This document shows, piece after piece, positions 1 through 10,800 of a DNA stretch of 64,000 bases; within the stretch, counting starts at the first letter, position 1; each line of letters opens with the position of its first letter. Position numbers and translations under genes: made by a program. This stretch comes from Flavobacteriaceae bacterium (GTDB taxonomy: Bacteria > Bacteroidota > Bacteroidia > Flavobacteriales > Flavobacteriaceae): positions 1 to 64,000 of the forward strand of contig JAOXRU010000119.1 of assembly GCA_025800395.1 (NCBI GenBank), written 5' to 3'. The notes below the pieces were generated by a model, which was given only the letters and a program-made list of their open reading frames with translations, ran no database searches and was not told the DNA's origin.

Positions 1-519
1 ACTGACACCTTTATTTGCAGATTTTAGACCGCCATTGGTCAAATATATATCGTGTTTTCCCGTACCGGCTAGATTGATTAAATTACCCGTTTGGGTTATA
101 TCTGTTTTATTAGCTACCGCAAAAACCTGATAATTACCAACTTCTAAATCCGAAAAATCAAACTTGTCATCCGTTGCATCAAAAGATAGGGTTGGGTTAA
201 AATTAATAGCCGAACTGTGGCTTCCTGCTCTAAAAATTGGTCGGGAATTTACAGTAGCCTGTGTTGGCGCTGTGGCAGCAGCATTGCCAAGAGCCTGATT
301 GGTCCAAGTTTCGACATTGGCATCTGCAACTGCAGCTGTAATCTCATCGGCCTTCAGCCATACTTCCAAGCCCTGTGAAACGGCTCCTGGTGATTGGGCG
401 GATACTAAATTTGTCCATAAACCAAAATATAAGACCAGACTTAAGTATGGTAAAATTTTATTGAAACGACAATTAATACAATGATTTAGATTGCCCCGAA
501 AGCTTTGTAAAGTTTCCAT
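1..519 (-). CDS. Large secreted surface/adhesin-like protein, N-terminal part only (gene runs off the left edge)
   Basis: Reverse-strand ORF open from ATG at 519 to base 1 (173 codons, no stop): METLQSFRGNLNHC...LVSAQSPGAVSQGLEVWLKADEITAAVADANVETWTNQ..., a signal-peptide-like start followed by the 'GLEVWLKAD' N-terminus typical of large Bacteroidota surface proteins. Not in the supplied ORF track because it has no stop in the window. Confidence 0.8.
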   Translation of the reverse strand, partial: METLQSFRGNLNHCINCRFNKILPYLSLVLYFGLWTNLVSAQSPGAVSQGLEVWLKADEITAAVADANVETWTNQALGNAAATAPTQATVNSRPIFRAGSHSSAINFNPTLSFDATDDKFDFSDLEVGNYQVFAVANKTDITQTGNLINLAGTGKHDIYLTNGGLKSANKGVS

Positions 520-569
520 AGATTATGATTAGAGTTCAAATTCAAAATTTGAGTTATTGTGCTTTATAC

Positions 570-631
570 TAAAAATACTACAACTTATATAAACTAATAC
601 ATATTTGTTGTTAACTCATCCGATTTTGTTG
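570..631 (-). promoter_or_regulatory. Candidate LytTR-type operator plus promoter (site A) for the left-edge surface protein
   Basis: Plus-strand TTGTTG at 605-610 and 626-631 (21-bp period); 27 bp from the proximal repeat lies taaaaata (570-577) = minus-strand TATTTTTA (-7 box TAnnTTTR). Confidence 0.65.
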
Positions 632-660
632 TGAAATCTATATTATTTATAAACAGTACT

Positions 661-2568
661 TTAATTGGAAATAACGATAAATTCCGTTCGTCGATTGGTT
701 CGATGGTCTTCCGCTTTACATTTTTTTCCTTGGCATGGAACAAGCATATTGCTCTCTCCCATTCCTTTTGTATGTAATCTATCTGGAGCAATACCGTGTT
801 TCACCAAATAATTCTTTATTCTCTTTGCGCGTCTATCTGACAACCAAAGATTGTATGCTTCGGATCCACGACTATCGGTATGCGCACGTATTTCTATCTT
901 TAAACTACTATAATGGTGTAGTACTTTCATTAAACGAGCTACATCAGCAGAAATTTGTGAATGGTCTATATAGGAGCTATTAGTTTTAAAGAACACCTCT
1001 GAAAGATGTAGTACTTTTAGCAAATCGACCCCAATATCAGGTTTGCTATGTTCGATTTCCAATTCCCAAATCTGGTGTTTTTGATTTTTAACTCTATATG
1101 TAGCAGCTTTTTCCTTTATAGAATCATTGGTTAAATAAGAAATGGTTTGAAAAGGTAATACTTCTAAATATAATCTCCCCTGCATATTGGTAGTTGCCAC
1201 CAAAGTGTCTTTCGATTGGTCTATAAGAAAGCGTAATTCTATATTCTTCTGTAAAATGTGTTCTTTGTCTAGGACTACTAGCTCTATTTGTTTGGGCATC
1301 GGTATTTCTTCTCTTCGTTCGAACCGAAAAATATCGTCATTGCCTTTTCGATCCGATGCAAAATAACCAGAATTTGTACCCTCATCGATGATAAAACTGA
1401 TATCGTCTTTATTTGAATTTACAGGACTTCCCAGATGTATCGGGACCATAGAACTTTTTTCAAGTTTCAATTTATACACATCATATCCACCCAATCCCAA
1501 CAACCCATCAGAAGAAAAGTAAAGCGTATTAGATGAGGATACAAAAGGGAAGCTTTCTCTACCCGCTGTATTTACCGAGGGACCTAAATTCTGTGCTCTA
1601 CCAAATTTTCCATTTGAATTTATGGGCGCATAATAAATATCAGACTTCCCAAATCCACCTGGCATATCCGAAACAAAATACAGTCTGGTTTCATTTGCAT
1701 TGAGAGCGGGATGGGCAATAGAATAATATTGGTTGCATAAAGCTATTTTTTTGGGCTTACTCCATTTCTTTCTTTTGCGGGTAGACTTAAAGATATTGAG
1801 TTGTATGGTTCCTCTATCATCTTTCTGTGTTTTTCCGTGTTGGATGCTGCTACGAGTAAAGTAAACTGTTTTTTTGTCCTTAGTAAAGACAGCCGTTGCT
1901 TCATGCAAAGGAGAGTTAAACCTTCTCACAAAAGGTTTAACCCTAGGTTTCTTATCGTTATTGGGATCCACGATATACAAATCGTTGAAACCTTGTTTGG
2001 TCCATGCGTCTCTCACAAATCGTTGCTTTACTTTCTTGGAACTCTTAGAAAAAACAATTAGACTATCATAAAATGCAGGAGCAAACTCACTATCCTTTGT
2101 ACTAAATTTGGCTGTAGCTACTGAAAAAGATTCATAAGGATCTCCTATATTTTCTAACCAATTGGGAACTTCTTCTAATAGTTTTCTACGAAGATCTGAT
2201 TCATTGGTTTTTGCCCTGAAATCATTTAATACCACTTTGGCTCTCTCCTTCTCCCCTATACTAATCAAACATTTGGCAAAGCGAAAAAGCGATTCCGTAT
2301 TTGGTACAGACTTTTTGGTATCATACCAATGCTGGTACCACCTAGTAGCTTCTTTGTAGCTGCTATTCCAATAGTAGGATTCTGCCAACATTTCGTATTC
2401 CAATGCCAGAGGTTGATGCTTCTTCATCTTCTTTTTAAACAAATCTATTGCCATGGCATAAGATCTATCTTCATATGCCTTTACTGCATCAGAAAATACT
2501 GGATTTTGCGAAAACCCAATCAAACTATATATCATCAAACTATATGTAAACCATATCTTTTTCATCAA
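661..2568 (-). CDS. OmpA family protein with N-terminal TPR-like and PD40/WD40-like repeats (PorE-like)
   Basis: 635 aa; signal peptide, TPR-like start, 'ETRLYFVSDMPGGFGKSDIYYA' PD40 motifs, C-terminal OmpA motif 'IEIRAHTDSRGSEAYNLWLSDRRAKRIKNYLVKHGI'. Start overlaps the PorP/SprF gene by 4 nt. Confidence 0.9.
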   Translation of the reverse strand: MMKKIWFTYSLMIYSLIGFSQNPVFSDAVKAYEDRSYAMAIDLFKKKMKKHQPLALEYEMLAESYYWNSSYKEATRWYQHWYDTKKSVPNTESLFRFAKCLISIGEKERAKVVLNDFRAKTNESDLRRKLLEEVPNWLENIGDPYESFSVATAKFSTKDSEFAPAFYDSLIVFSKSSKKVKQRFVRDAWTKQGFNDLYIVDPNNDKKPRVKPFVRRFNSPLHEATAVFTKDKKTVYFTRSSIQHGKTQKDDRGTIQLNIFKSTRKRKKWSKPKKIALCNQYYSIAHPALNANETRLYFVSDMPGGFGKSDIYYAPINSNGKFGRAQNLGPSVNTAGRESFPFVSSSNTLYFSSDGLLGLGGYDVYKLKLEKSSMVPIHLGSPVNSNKDDISFIIDEGTNSGYFASDRKGNDDIFRFERREEIPMPKQIELVVLDKEHILQKNIELRFLIDQSKDTLVATTNMQGRLYLEVLPFQTISYLTNDSIKEKAATYRVKNQKHQIWELEIEHSKPDIGVDLLKVLHLSEVFFKTNSSYIDHSQISADVARLMKVLHHYSSLKIEIRAHTDSRGSEAYNLWLSDRRAKRIKNYLVKHGIAPDRLHTKGMGESNMLVPCQGKKCKAEDHRTNRRTEFIVISN

Positions 2569-3557
2569 AAAAATCTTGGTGCCATTACCTCTCCTTTGTT
2601 TCTAATCATTTCATATCTCAAAAAAACTTCGAAGGATCCTTTGTTAAATATGGTGTTTCCAAGTGTAGTTGTTTCTCTATCATATGCGAAGCCTAACATA
2701 ATATTCGAGTTGAGCTGAAAACCCAACATGGCACTCATTGCCGTATCCCAACGATAAGCAATTCCCAAAGTAAACCGATCTAAGTAATTGGCATTTAGGG
2801 ATACATCTGTTTGTAATGGGGCTCCTTTGCTATATTTCAACATTATAGTTGGTTTTAATTTCAATATTTCGGACAAATACCAAACATAACCACCTTTAAA
2901 ATACGTGATGAGGGTTTCGGTGGCTATATAGGAAGACTGGCTTTTGGAATCATCAAAGTGTTTGGTTTTTAATACCTTTGGCATGCTCATTCCCAAATAA
3001 TAATTGTAACCATACCAAAAAACTCCAGCACCAAAATTTGGAATGAACTTTTTGTCGATATTAGCTAAATTACCTGCCTCATCTATAAAACCTATCAATT
3101 CACTAAAGTTTACAGTAAACAAACTAAAGCCTCCATTTACTCCCAGAGACAATTTGTTGTCTCCTGCCAATTGAATATGATAGGCAAAGGCCAAATCTGC
3201 GGAAGATTCTTGTACAATACCTTTTCCTATTTCTTCATTTACTATGGATATTCCCATAGCCAAATTTTTTCTATAAGGACTATGGAGGTTGATACTTTGT
3301 GATACTGGAGCCCCTTCGACTCCAAGCCATTGTGATCTATGGAAAACAGCAGCACTCAGGCTTTCTCTAGCACCTGCATAAGCGGGGTTTACCAACATAA
3401 AGTTATACATATATTGTGTGAATTGGGCATCTTGTTGTGCTAGGATATCACCAGAGAAGCAAAAGCTAATTAAAAAAAAAGACATATAAAATCTACGATC
3501 GTATCGTCTTCTCCAAAAACAATCAAGATGGTAAGTAAGCGGTCGTTTCCAAAACAT
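2565..3557 (-). CDS. Type IX secretion system membrane protein, PorP/SprF family (start possibly at 3485, MSFFLISF...)
   Basis: 330 aa; 'QQDAQFTQYMYNFMLVNPAYAGARESLSAAVFHRSQWLGVEGAPVSQSINLHSPY' is the PorP/SprF signature. Confidence 0.92.
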   Translation of the reverse strand: MFWKRPLTYHLDCFWRRRYDRRFYMSFFLISFCFSGDILAQQDAQFTQYMYNFMLVNPAYAGARESLSAAVFHRSQWLGVEGAPVSQSINLHSPYRKNLAMGISIVNEEIGKGIVQESSADLAFAYHIQLAGDNKLSLGVNGGFSLFTVNFSELIGFIDEAGNLANIDKKFIPNFGAGVFWYGYNYYLGMSMPKVLKTKHFDDSKSQSSYIATETLITYFKGGYVWYLSEILKLKPTIMLKYSKGAPLQTDVSLNANYLDRFTLGIAYRWDTAMSAMLGFQLNSNIMLGFAYDRETTTLGNTIFNKGSFEVFLRYEMIRNKGEVMAPRFF

Positions 3558-3589
3558 GGATGATAAAACAATAAGGTTGGTTTAATCCT

Positions 3590-3651
3590 CAATATTAAGT
3601 ATATTGCGTAGGAAAGTAAATTTTTTGTTGTAAGAAATATCTCTTTTGTTG
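3590..3651 (-). promoter_or_regulatory. Candidate LytTR-type operator plus promoter (site B) for the PorP/SprF-OmpA operon
   Basis: Plus-strand TTGTTG at 3625-3630 and 3646-3651; 27 bp away caatatta (3590-3597) = minus-strand TAATATTG (one mismatch to TAnnTTTG). Confidence 0.65.
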
Positions 3652-3770
3652 CAAAAGATAGACTCCGTGTAGTTTAGTAAGAAACTCGAGGTGATTTTAT
3701 AGGTTATTTACCGCTAAAACTGCAAAATGCATTATTATCTATTCATAATACAGTATAAGAACTTGTTTAA

Positions 3771-3808
3771 AAAAAAGTCGTCCTAGACCACATGGGCATA
3801 GAACGACT
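3771..3808 (-). terminator. Rho-independent terminator downstream of the giant adhesin-PorP/SprF operon
   Basis: Minus strand AGTCGTTCTA-(loop)-TAGGACGACT followed by T-run; lies 3' of the PorP/SprF gene ending at 3841. Confidence 0.75.
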
Positions 3809-3840
3809 ATATAAGCACCTAATATTATTTTTCGTAGATA

Positions 3841-4800
3841 TTAGAAGAATCGAGGACTCTTCATGATGCCATCTCGTTTAAAGAATTCGTATCTTAAAAA
3901 GAACTCGAATGATCCACTATTTGCAGTGAGTGTGCTCAAAGAAGAGGTGTCTCTATCGTAGGCCATTCCGAGCATAAGCTGATCAGAAATTTGAAATCCT
4001 AAAAGAGCACTCCATGCTGCATCCCATCTATAGGCACCTCCCAAGACAAAACGTTCGTAAATCAAAGTATTTAAAGAAAGATCTACCTGAAGCGGAGCAC
4101 CGCGAACGGCTTTCACCAAGGTGGCCGGCTTTAGCTTAAAATTGTCATTGAGTGGAAATACGTATCCCAACATCAAATATGCATGCATTCTCTCTGTAGC
4201 CAAATAGGAAGAATTGTTTTCACCACTTCCATCAAAATGCTTGGTTTCTAGAAAGCTTGGTATCGATAATCCCGCATAAAACACATCGGTTGAATAGTAA
4301 ATACCTGCTCCAATATTTGGAGAAAATTTCTTGTCTATCTGTGGTAAATTGGGCTCTATTTCTGCACCTGGAAGTTTGGTAAAATCTACATTTAATAGAT
4401 GTCCCCCAAATCTTATGCCAAAAGATAGTTTCCCATAATAGGATGTTTCTATAGTATAAGAAGCCATCGCATCAAAATTGGTTTCCTGGGCGGTACCATC
4501 TCCAATTTCATCATGTAAAATAGATAATCCTCCTCCCAATTGTCTTCCTAACGGACTATGTATATTGGCTGTTAGAGAAACCGGATTCCCTTCCAAACCT
4601 ACCCATTGGCTTCGATACATCACCAAAGCACTAGTTACAGTTCTCTGCCCCGCATAAGCTGGATTAAAAGTCAATGTATTATACATATACTGTGTAAACT
4701 GAGCATCCTGCTGAGCTTCTACTCTGCCAACAACAAAGCATGTAAATAATGTTAGTAAGCCTATTGCCTTATTCAAATACAATTTTATATTCTTCATCAC
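3841..4800 (-). CDS. Type IX secretion system membrane protein, PorP/SprF family
   Basis: 319 aa; 'QQDAQFTQYMYNTLTFNPAYAGQRTVTSALVMYRSQWVGLEGNPVSLTANIHSPLG'; 16 nt downstream of the giant adhesin gene. Confidence 0.93.
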   Translation of the reverse strand: MMKNIKLYLNKAIGLLTLFTCFVVGRVEAQQDAQFTQYMYNTLTFNPAYAGQRTVTSALVMYRSQWVGLEGNPVSLTANIHSPLGRQLGGGLSILHDEIGDGTAQETNFDAMASYTIETSYYGKLSFGIRFGGHLLNVDFTKLPGAEIEPNLPQIDKKFSPNIGAGIYYSTDVFYAGLSIPSFLETKHFDGSGENNSSYLATERMHAYLMLGYVFPLNDNFKLKPATLVKAVRGAPLQVDLSLNTLIYERFVLGGAYRWDAAWSALLGFQISDQLMLGMAYDRDTSSLSTLTANSGSFEFFLRYEFFKRDGIMKSPRFF

Positions 4801-4816
4801 AAACTCTTTTTATCTG

Positions 4817-7800
4817 TTATAGATTGATATAGAGATATCCTTGTAAAACAACTTCTTCTCCTTTTTTCTGATAGGTAATTATGTAGAAGTAGGTCCCTGT
4901 TGGCAACAAATCATCTGCGGATAATGTGGCTCTAGCATTTGATCTACCTTCAAATTTCACAGCATTATTGTCATACCCTTCGGCTTCAAACACCTTCACT
5001 CCCCAACGGTTAAATACTTCTACTTTATTATTTTTGAAACTTTCAATATTGTTGATATGGATATAATCATTAATTCCATCGTTGTTTGGAGTGACTATTC
5101 CGTTTTCAATTTCGATGTCACAAGCAGCTCCTGGCGGTGGAGTTCCACCAATAGAGTCACAAGGATCTAATGGATCGGTGCCATCTTCAATTTCATCCCC
5201 ATTATTCACACCATCTCCGTCACAATCCAGAGCATTCCAATCTGCTGTTGGTGTAAGGGTTTGGCTTTCTTTGATAAAGGAACAAGGGTCTTTTGGATCG
5301 GTATCATCTGTAGATTCTCTACCATCAGTTACACCATCTCCATCGGTATCAGGTTTGTAAGGATCGGTTGTTGTCTTTGCTTCTATGGCAGTATCAGCAC
5401 TATCGATACCCGAAGCCTCTTCCCCATTATTTAAACCATCACCATCACAATCTAAAGCTGCCCATGCATCGTAATTTTCACCATCTGACGGAGGCAATTC
5501 TTTATCCGTATTATCACAACCATTTAATGGATCGGTATTGTTGTCTACTTCATCTCCATTATTCTCTCCATCTCCATCACAATCCAAAGCTCTCCAATCC
5601 TCACTTACCTTGGTAATATCTTGTGAAGCTTTTAGGTAACTACATCCATCGCTAGGATCTGTTTTGTCTTCGATTTCTTTGCCATTGGAAACCCCATCGC
5701 CATCACAGTCCAAAGCTCCCCAAAGGGTATTGGGTACAATAACTGTTTTATCTGCACAACCAGGAATCTGCACAAGGATAGATAAATCGGTGCCATTTGG
5801 TATATTCACAACACTATTTCCTTGCAAGGTACCTGCTGATGGTAGGAATGTTGCATTGGGAAGACTCGAGGTGAAATTTACCGAATACGTGCTTGTACTT
5901 GTACATTCTACAGTCTCTACATTCAATGGTTTTACCAAACATGCATCAGAACAATCTTGAGGACTGGTAACCCTGCGCGTGATTTCACAACCATTTAACT
6001 CGGCATTTATAATTATATCATTGCCAAGACTGGCTGTAATGGAATTGGTATTCTCATTATATGTTCCACCGGTAACAATTATGGTAGTTCCAGGGGTAAC
6101 ACTAAAAGAAACACTATATATATTCCCATTTAGGCTCTCACAAAGCGGATCACTTATCACCAAATTCAATCCTGGACATTGGTTTGGAACATCCGAGCAA
6201 GCATCTATAGTAGTAGAAATCTCATCGCAATCCTCTGTACTAGCTTTTATCGTTACTGCACCCTGATCAAATGGAACTATAACACTTCCAATACCGGTAG
6301 TATTATCAAAGCTCAAGCTACCCTTATCCGCATTCACGGTGGCGTTAATATTGGCAACGAAGTTTACTATATAATTTCCTCCTTCAACCTCTGCACATTC
6401 TGTACCCGAGAAGCTTATTACAGGTGTAGTACATGTTACACTACAATCCAAAGGACTGTTCAATTCCATGACTACCTCGCAATTACCATTTTTGGCGGTA
6501 ACGCTTATATTGGTTCCTACAGAAGCGGTTATCACCTTTTGACTTGCATCTAATGTTGCCCCCGCAGAGAGGGTTAATGCAGCTCCAGTAGTTTCACTTA
6601 TCGCAACTTTGTAGGTATTATTTCCTTCACAAACAGGATTTCCTAAAAACAGTTTAGGCATCGTACATTCTGTAGGACAGCTTCCTGGTGCTTTCACTGT
6701 AATATCTGTAGAACAATCTCCATTTTGGCTAGCTGTAATAACTACATCCGCACCTAACGGAATATTAATTATACGTTTGTTTTCTAGATCAACAGAACCT
6801 GCAGAAGCCGAAACAGAACCATTGGTAACAAAACCAACCTCGTAGGTACTTCCATTACAACTTACAATTCCAGCACTAAGTGTAGGCAATTCACAAGCCG
6901 TTGGATCTGCAACCAAGTAAACTGTTGCCTGATCACAAGCCTGTTCACTACCATCGTCACAAACCTGATATACAAACTGATCTGTGCCCGAACTTCCAGG
7001 ATTTGGCATATACTCAAAAGAACCATCATTGTTTAAAACCAAAGTACCATTTTGTGGTGCCACCACAGGAGTGGTGTTTACTGTTTGTGTATTTCCTTCG
7101 GGATCAAAATCATTCAATAATACGTTTTCTTTAACGATTTTACCAGCAAATGTCAAATAGGCATCATCATTGGCAAAGGTGCTATTTCCTCTATCCAATG
7201 GGAATACGGTGACAACCACAAGTCCTTTAGCAGTATTTTTTGGATTGGCATCATCTTCCAATATGTATTCAAAAGTATCCTGACCTATGAATCCAGGTAC
7301 TGGTTCATAGGAGAAGTTTCCGTTTTCTTGTAACACTATTTTCGCTCCTTGTTTCGATGCTATATTGGAGTTAGTAACTGGTTTTGAAATTATCGCATCG
7401 CCATCTGGATCAAAATCATTGGACAGTACATTGCCATTTATAGCGATGTCCATCAAAGTTTTGGCAGTATCTGTATTTGCTATCGGCGGACTGTTTGTTT
7501 CATCACCAGGTTCTGGTAATACTTGAATGTGCACGACAGCTTCATCACAAACAGCTGGGTTACTTCCATCACAAACGGTGTAAGCAAAAGTATCTCCTCC
7601 TATATATCCTGTTGGTGGCGTATAAATATAAGTTCCATCTTCTGTTATGCTTACTGCAACACCTTGTGCACTAGTTACCGAATTGGTGGTCACTGTTTTT
7701 ACATCACCTGCAACAACATCGTTGGTAAGCACATTTCCTGTTGCGGTTTCATCCATAAATATGGAATTGATATCGTCTATAGCTACCGTAGTACCCATTT

Positions 7801-10800
7801 TTATAGTCAGATACACAGTAGCCAAGTCACAGGCCTGTGGATTTCCATTATCACAAACACGATAAACGAATTTGTCTGCTCCCACATAACTAGGATTTAC
7901 TGTATATACAAAGCTTCCATCTGCATTCAAAACCAAACTACCATTTAGCGGCACTTCTACTGCAGCGGTAATGACTGTTTGCGCATCTCCTTCTGGATCA
8001 AAATCATTATCCAGAACATTTCCGCTGATATCGCCATTTCCTAAACGGAAATAAGCATCATCATTTGCAAAGGTCTTATTCTCTCCATTACTTGGTATAA
8101 CAGTGATTGTCACTTTTGCCGTATCGCAAAGACCTCCGCTAGCTACTTCACAAACGGTATAAGAGAAACTATCTTTTCCTATAAATCCATTCTTTGGTGT
8201 ATAGGTATACTTACCGGTAGCTGCATCTATATTTACGTCCACGCCACTACTGGTGGTAACCGTAATAGTAGTCACCTGTATGGCATCTCCGTCTGGATCA
8301 AAATCATTGGACATAACATTCCCTCCTACTGCTACACCAGCATAAGTGTTTGCAGTATCTGCATTTGCTATAGGCGCATGATTGTCCTCCAATGTACTAT
8401 GTAATATTTTTATAGTAACTGTGGCACTATCACAATTTGCAGGATCCGCTCCATCACATACTTCATATACAAAAGTATCCACTGTTCCTCCAGCATCTGA
8501 ACCTGCTTTATATTCATAGTTTCCATTGGTGTTAATTACAATCTCCACGCCATTGGTAGAAGTAATTCCTCCGCTTGGAATGCGAACTGATTTACTACTA
8601 CCAGCCACAATATCATTGGTAAGTACATTTCCTATAGCTACTTGCCCTTCAAAAACATTGTTGATATCATCTACAGCTATAGTAGAACTCATATTTACCG
8701 TGAGATATACTGTTGCCTGATCCATTGCGATTGGATTCCCATCATCGATCACTTCGTAAACAAAACTATCTGATCCGGCAAAACCATCATTTGGCTGATA
8801 ACTAAATGCTCCGTTTGCAGCTATAGTTACTTCACCATTGCTGGCGGCCACCACCAAGGTTGTATTTACAACTTGGACGTTGCCTTCAGGATCAAAATCA
8901 TTATCCAATACATTAGCAGTAATCGGATTACTTCCAATTCCTATGTATGCATCATCATTGGCTACGGTAATGTTTCCTTCATTTGGAATCACTTTGATAA
9001 ATACCATTGCCGAATCACAATTGGCTGGGTTTGCGGTATCGCATATGGTATAGCTAAAGCTATCATCGCCAACAAAGTTCGTTTCTGGAGTATAAGTAAA
9101 ACTACCATCCGCATTTAAAGTGACTTGAACTCCTTGTTGTGTCGTTAAATTCGTTTCTTGTATCGTTAAATTATCTCCTTCAGGATCAAAATCATTGGCC
9201 AAGATATTCGCTGTAAGAGGGGAATTCTCCTCTGTTAGCAAATTATCGTTGTTTGCCGTTGGGGCATCATTTTCATTTGGATCTTGAATATCAATCACTT
9301 CTATAAATACTCTCGCAGTATCACAAAGTGGTGGTGTACTGTCATCACATACAGTATAGTCGAAGAAATCGCTACCAACAAAATTCCTATTTGGCACATA
9401 GGTATAAGAACCATCACTTTTGAGGGTAATTTGTACCCCTGTATCGGAAGTGATTACAATTTCTTGTTGACCACTTGGTACCTGTACCATTTTGCTTTTT
9501 CCTTCTCCAACCCTATCATTGGTAAGTACATTACCAGATACTGCAACATTTTTCAAAGTATTATTGATATCATCTATCGCTATAGTAGATGCAATACATG
9601 TTTTTCCTTTAATAGGGGTTCTTCTAGGTTCACAACCTTGTTCTGTAGCATGTACAACAATGTCCATACCACTCGGTATTCTTTCAATTATGCCATTGGC
9701 AGGTGCTGGAACATTTGGAATTGGATTTCCAGAACTATCCGTAACAGTAATTGTCGTATTTGCTTTGCTCAAAAACTTGATGGTATACGTACCATCTCCT
9801 GCATCACTACAATTGGCTAAAACTAGCGCAAATGGTTTATCTGAACAGGTATTGGTAACATCACAATCATCTGGAGCATCTGTACCCATAGTCGTGCTAC
9901 AGTCTCCTATTGTAGCTGTAATAGAAACACTGCCATTGCCATCTACTACCACTTTGTTTCCTGTTCTTGTTCCTCCATCAACCGTAATCTGGGCTGCAGC
10001 ATCCGCATCGAAAAGAACTTCATAACCTACAACTTGGCCATTATCTATTCTACATAAAGTACTACTTATACTAAGATCGGGACTTTCACATACCGCTTTA
10101 CATCTATCTGCCGTATACCCAGTAACTGCAAGTTTGGTTTCACAACCTTGCTGATTGCTAGCCACCAATTCTATATTTGTACCATGCGGTATTCCTCGAA
10201 TTTGACTTAATTCTCTATGAAGTTCCCCTACCTGCTCTCCATTAGCAACATTTATCGCCTTAATGTATTTTGCATCGGTTATATAAGTCAATCTATACGT
10301 ATTACTATTTAATTCACATTCTAAATCTCCTGCAGATAGAATCGGGGAAGTACATATAGGACAGGCTTTCACTATGGTTGTGATTTCGTTACAATCTCCT
10401 TTTTTGGCTGTAACTTTAATATCCATTCCCCTAGGTATGTTTCTAATTGTACCATTGGCTTCATTTACCTGAATTCCAGCGATGGCATTGTTTTCCGTAT
10501 CTGTTACACTTATTACTGTTCCTATTTCCATTTGGAATACAACACTATAAGTGTCCCTATCTGTGTCACAGCTTGCAGCACCTATGGTAATAGGAGCATT
10601 AGCACAAGAGCTGTTACAATTCTCTGGACTTGTAGCTTCTAAACTAATGGTACAATCCCCATTGGAAGCAGTGACTATTACATCGTTACCCACAGGTACA
10701 ACCAGTATATTGTTCTCTATATTCCCAACACTCGCTTGCAAAACTGCTCCTGTAGTTTCTGTGATCACCAATGTATAGTTGTCTCCATCACACAATGGCT

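Noticed and set aside
299-484. 61-aa plus-strand ORF
   Set aside because: Antisense to the convincing signal-peptide-bearing partial CDS at 1-519.
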